Shown: one piece after another, positions 3,613 through 6,297 of the stretch | How positions within the stretch are numbered: position 1 is the stretch's first letter | Layout: every line of letters begins with the position of its first letter | Source: Alphaproteobacteria bacterium | GTDB lineage: Bacteria > Pseudomonadota > Alphaproteobacteria > Rs-D84 | Direction: 5' to 3' | Length of the DNA: 6,297 nt | Assembly (NCBI GenBank): GCA_016301865.1 | Contig: JAEDOP010000045.1 | Coordinates: forward strand, 1 to 6,297 | The notes under the pieces: generated by a model | Database searches by the model: none | What the model saw: only the letters and a program-made list of their open reading frames with translations | Told to the model about the DNA's origin: nothing | Position numbers and translations under genes: made by a program

Positions 3613-6297
3613 ATGTCTTTTCTCAAAAATACGGTAAGTTTATTGGCTATATTCAGCGTTATGCCTGTGGCATATGCGGTCACCGCACGCCCCAGTGTTA
3701 TGAACACTGCCATGGCGGTCAGTGCAACCGGTACTGCGCGTCGTATGCCAACGATGTCTGCGTACATTAACGGTTCTGCGGGCACGACCGGCACGTCGTC
3801 ATCTTCGACATCGTCATCGACATTGCTGGCAAATGCCGAATGTATCGACACATACACCCAATGTATCAAGGGTGCAGACGCCTGTGGCCCAAATTTCGAA
3901 GAATGTACAACAAACGTCCTGTTCCATGCCCAGATGCCTGAATGTCTGTCTACACTCAGTCAGTGTCAGTCCGCGGGTGTTCAAAGTCTGTTTGGAACAT
4001 CAAACATATCGGCCCTGTCCAACGTTGCGACCAAGAATGCATATGGCGAAATTACTGAATACACATACCCAACGTCGGGCAGTGTTCTGGGGCAAATGAT
4101 ATCCGCTGCGGCGATTTCGAATATGTACGACACGTCGTCCTGTGTGCGTCGTTATTCATCCTGCCTGCGCAAGGACAGTGTCTGTGGTGCCGACTTTGAA
4201 TTGTGTACAACAAATTCTGAATTTAAAAAACAGGCTGTGTTCTGTGATTCGACCCTGGCGCGCTGTGCGGCCGACGGCAAATTGGAATTGTTCGGCAACG
4301 CCGCTGCAACATCGTCGACCGCTCCAACTGCGTCCAGTCGTGTTGGCGAAATGATTGTCGAAGGTGCGGCCCTGGCCGCCGTGAATGCGGTGTCCACATG
4401 TTACAAGGTTGCGGACCAATGTATCCTGAACGCCTGTGGCGAAAATCCATACAAATGCTATGAAAACGCGACGGCTGAAACAACAAGCCTGGTTGAATCG
4501 ATAAACAAAGGCACGCCGGTCGCAGAATTGGCGGATGTAACCGCAACAATCAGCAAATCGAACATTGCGTCCTATATCAAGGATTCATGTCTGGATACAA
4601 TCGGTTCGAATAAATATTGCTATGCGACATTCCTGGGTGATGGCGTAATGCCAACATCGTCCCAGTTGCGCGACGAAGATAATCAGGAAGAAGTCTATAA
4701 CCTGGCATACGGCGCGCGCATGAATTCTGGAATGCGGGCAAAAATCACCGAACTGGTAAATAAATTTGACACCCGGGCCAAGGAAAAATGTGTCGAAACC
4801 ATCACAAATTGCGCTATGCGTTCATGTGGCGGTGGTTCGGGGGCTGCGTGCTATTCATTGGTGTTCAGCGATTCTGGTAAAAACTCGATCAACGGTGGCG
4901 CGACCCGTGGTGATATTAAAACCGCATGCCAGGCCGTGGTGAACACAGATGCAAACTGCTTGTATGCGGCAAAAAATCCAAATTCGGTTGGTACATATAA
5001 TTATTCGTTCATTCAGGCGGACGCGTTTGACACACTGTTCCCAGAATATGATGATGGTGCGGAATCTGACCCAATTGGCGTTGTTGCGTCTTTGAATGCC
5101 AAACTGTCAACCAGTTATAATGATGCGGCAATTGCCCAGATGAAAAAGCGTTGCCAGTCTGTTGCGACATCATGTGTAAAATCTATGTGTGGCAACGATT
5201 ATGTAAATTGCTATCGCAATCGTACGGATATCTATTCAACCCTGACCAACACAGACGAAGATTCATTTGATAAATCAATGAACAAGGTTGGTGGGGTTCT
5301 GGATTACACAATCGTATTGGGACTGTGTATTGATACGGTTAAAAACGCAGACGTTTGCACTGAACATCTGAAAATCGAAGAAGTTAAATATAATATGAAC
5401 AACACCAACGAAAACGTATGGGGTAGTGCGTCTGACGTTCGTTCAGGCTGGATTGATGCGGGTTCTGCGAAGTCATCTGTTGGAACTGGCGAAATCTATG
5501 CCACGGACGAAAATGGCAATCGCCTGTGCACAAACAATGCCGGTGTCCAGGGAGTGTGTGATACAGTTGATGCAAGCAGCGCGGTGTTTGATAAGCCGGT
5601 TGTAATCGGCTATGACACTTATGTCCAGACCCAGGCGGCGCGTTCCCTGTTCAAAGACCTGATTTATGATTTGGAAATCGAGGCCCAGGCAAAATACAAC
5701 GCCAAATTGACCAAGCAACAGAATATGTGCCTGTCATCAAACAGTGGCGGTATTTTGGGCAGCAAAGATTTGGGTTCCACATTCATGTGGGCAAAATTAA
5801 AAGGCAGCAAGGTTCCGGCAGATTATACAACAAAGGGTCTGAAACCAAACCAATTCGTGGCCAGTAATGACTTGTATGGTTCGTTCTGTCGCGTGCGTGT
5901 AACGTTACAGTCCGACGATAAATATATCCAGGACGCAATTAACAGTGGTGCCGATTGGTCAACGGCGTACTTTGCCGCCGGCGACGCATTCACATGTGGT
6001 TCATGGATTCCAAATGATATCCTGGAAGGGTTGGCAAAACAGGCGGGTGAAGATGCCGCCACAACCAAAAAGGCCGGCCAGCAACGTGGCATTATTGAAC
6101 CATGGGCCGCGGTTGCGGGATTGCTGGGTGGTGGTGCCGGTGGTGCATACCTGGGGGCGGGTATCCAGGACGGTTCCGTGTTCAGTGGCCTGACCGGCAA
6201 AACCAAAAAGGATGCCAAGGAATTAACGGTCGAAAACTGTAATAAATATTATAACAGTTATACCACCGCTGTTGCCGGCGTGAACACGCGCAATGCC
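3613..6297 (+). CDS. Large exported cysteine-repeat protein, unknown family (partial, runs off right edge)
   Basis: One frame stays open for 895 codons from ATG 3613 to the window end. Residues 1-22 are a signal peptide (MSFLKNTVSLLAIF, then VAYA before VTA). A Ser/Thr-rich linker is at about 57-70. Five units of six cysteines follow, starting at 77, 177, 263, 393 and 514. Units 1 and 2 share C-x6-C-x6-C-x6-C-x12-C-x6-C; units 3-5 share C-x6-C-x4-CG-x(5-6)-CY and later a C-x9-C. Another C-x9-C pair is at 639/649, then single cysteines at 706, 759, 795 and 876, for 36 in total. A charged, probably helical stretch is at about 666-705. A hydrophobic segment at 831-851 has Gly at 836, 840, 844 and 848. 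The signal peptide and even cysteine count point to a disulfide-rich periplasmic, surface or secreted protein, perhaps membrane-anchored. It has its own promoter and ribosome-binding site. I recognise no family; a surface structural protein or adhesin is a guess. Confidence 0.92.
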   Translation, partial: MSFLKNTVSLLAIFSVMPVAYAVTARPSVMNTAMAVSATGTARRMPTMSAYINGSAGTTGTSSSSTSSSTLLANAECIDTYTQCIKGADACGPNFEECTTNVLFHAQMPECLSTLSQCQSAGVQSLFGTSNISALSNVATKNAYGEITEYTYPTSGSVLGQMISAAAISNMYDTSSCVRRYSSCLRKDSVCGADFELCTTNSEFKKQAVFCDSTLARCAADGKLELFGNAAATSSTAPTASSRVGEMIVEGAALAAVNAVSTCYKVADQCILNACGENPYKCYENATAETTSLVESINKGTPVAELADVTATISKSNIASYIKDSCLDTIGSNKYCYATFLGDGVMPTSSQLRDEDNQEEVYNLAYGARMNSGMRAKITELVNKFDTRAKEKCVETITNCAMRSCGGGSGAACYSLVFSDSGKNSINGGATRGDIKTACQAVVNTDANCLYAAKNPNSVGTYNYSFIQADAFDTLFPEYDDGAESDPIGVVASLNAKLSTSYNDAAIAQMKKRCQSVATSCVKSMCGNDYVNCYRNRTDIYSTLTNTDEDSFDKSMNKVGGVLDYTIVLGLCIDTVKNADVCTEHLKIEEVKYNMNNTNENVWGSASDVRSGWIDAGSAKSSVGTGEIYATDENGNRLCTNNAGVQGVCDTVDASSAVFDKPVVIGYDTYVQTQAARSLFKDLIYDLEIEAQAKYNAKLTKQQNMCLSSNSGGILGSKDLGSTFMWAKLKGSKVPADYTTKGLKPNQFVASNDLYGSFCRVRVTLQSDDKYIQDAINSGADWSTAYFAAGDAFTCGSWIPNDILEGLAKQAGEDAATTKKAGQQRGIIEPWAAVAGLLGGGAGGAYLGAGIQDGSVFSGLTGKTKKDAKELTVENCNKYYNSYTTAVAGVNTRNA
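3796..3822 (+). repeat. Short TCN/ACA codon repeat encoding a Ser/Thr linker
   Basis: Nine codons read TCG TCA TCT TCG ACA TCG, then TCA TCG ACA, encoding residues 62-70 as SSSSTSSST. This low-complexity linker separates the signal-peptide-proximal segment from the first cysteine unit. Such simple repeats can change length by slippage. Because its repeat period is a whole number of codons, changes here would alter linker length without breaking the frame. Confidence 0.7.
3841..3966 (+). repeat. Six-cysteine unit 1 (class I) of the large exported protein
   Basis: Residues 77-118 have cysteines at 77, 84, 91, 98, 111 and 118, so four are spaced at exact steps of seven. Landmarks are CG at 91-92, FEEC at 95-98 and CTTN at 98-101. 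It matches unit 2 at 18 of 42 residues, including all six cysteines, with no gap. Confidence 0.85.
4141..4266 (+). repeat. Six-cysteine unit 2 (class I) of the large exported protein
   Basis: Residues 177-218 have cysteines at 177, 184, 191, 198, 211 and 218. Each is exactly 100 residues (300 bases) after its partner in unit 1. TGTACAACAAA at 4204 repeats the same bases at 3904, so the duplication still shows locally in the DNA. Upstream of it, LGQMISAAAIS (159-169) resembles VGEMIVEGAAL (244-254) ahead of unit 3, so the repeat probably includes a helical spacer. Confidence 0.85.
4399..4620 (+). repeat. Six-cysteine unit 3 (class II) of the large exported protein
   Basis: Residues 263-336 have cysteines at 263, 270, 275, 282, 326 and 336. 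The pattern is C-x6-C-x4-CG-x5-KCY, then a 43-residue interval and a C-x9-C pair reading CLDTIGSNKYC. The first half resembles class I with the second interval shortened from six to four residues. Confidence 0.75.
4789..4959 (+). repeat. Six-cysteine unit 4 (class II) of the large exported protein
   Basis: Residues 393-449 have cysteines at 393, 400, 405, 413, 439 and 449. The pattern matches unit 3 except for one extra residue (a Gly-rich CGGGSGAAC) before the fourth cysteine and a shorter 25-residue interval before the C-x9-C pair (CQAVVNTDANC). Confidence 0.75.
5152..5358 (+). repeat. Six-cysteine unit 5 (class II) of the large exported protein
   Basis: Residues 514-582 have cysteines at 514, 521, 526, 533, 572 and 582. 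The first four follow C-x6-C-x4-CG-x5-NCY as in unit 3. The C-x9-C pair CIDTVKNADVC is close to CLDTIGSNKYC of unit 3. A further lone C-x9-C pair follows at 639/649, possibly a remnant of a sixth unit. Confidence 0.75.

Noticed and set aside
3606..3869. Minus-strand 87-codon ORF, and other ORFs on either strand within 3606-6218
   Set aside because: They lie inside the continuous 895-codon frame, which has a signal peptide and repeated cysteine modules. They are shadows.
3841..5358. Cysteine modules as twin-CX9C or EGF-like domains
   Set aside because: Each class II unit has only one C-x9-C pair, and the class I spacing is x6/x6/x6/x12/x6, which fits neither pattern.

Overview
The window is almost entirely protein-coding on the + strand, with compact spacing. 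No tRNA, rRNA, CRISPR array, insertion sequence or phage gene is visible. Base composition is moderate, neither strongly AT- nor GC-rich. The best lineage clue is a membrane protein joining an N-terminal MJ0042-type zinc ribbon to a DUF3426-like exterior domain, followed by a RluD-like pseudouridine synthase with the GG-x-x-RPG-x-VHRLDKDTSG motif. Both are familiar in Alphaproteobacteria. My best guess is an uncultured Gram-negative alphaproteobacterium, but this is inference and no 16S or other decisive marker is present.

Region 1 (1-3539) looks like one run of co-oriented genes with little or no space between them: the 3' end of an unidentified gene (to 248); a 437-residue minor pilin/PilV-like protein (249-1562) whose ATG abuts the previous stop; the zinc-ribbon membrane protein (1586-2113); a small exported protein with four cysteines (2110-2571), joined by an ATGA overlap; and a RluD-like 23S rRNA pseudouridine synthase (2577-3539). 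A plausible internal promoter just before 1586 could give a leaderless message.

Region 2 (3540-3612) is the only real intergenic gap. It holds a good candidate sigma-70 promoter with an extended -10, a clear Shine-Dalgarno sequence, and an inverted repeat that could mask the ribosome-binding region in read-through mRNA.

Region 3 (3613 to the window end) is one uninterrupted frame of 895 codons, cut off by the window edge. It encodes a large exported protein with a cleavable signal peptide, a Ser/Thr linker, five successive six-cysteine units in two spacing classes, a further CX9C pair, a predicted helical stretch and a hydrophobic segment with a regular glycine zipper. I do not recognise the family. 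It is the most novel-looking object here.

Several of the proteins are envelope-directed: a pilin-like protein, a membrane zinc-ribbon protein, a small exported Cys protein and a giant exported Cys-repeat protein. A surface or pilus-related assembly is a reasonable hypothesis, but nothing in the sequence proves that they act together.
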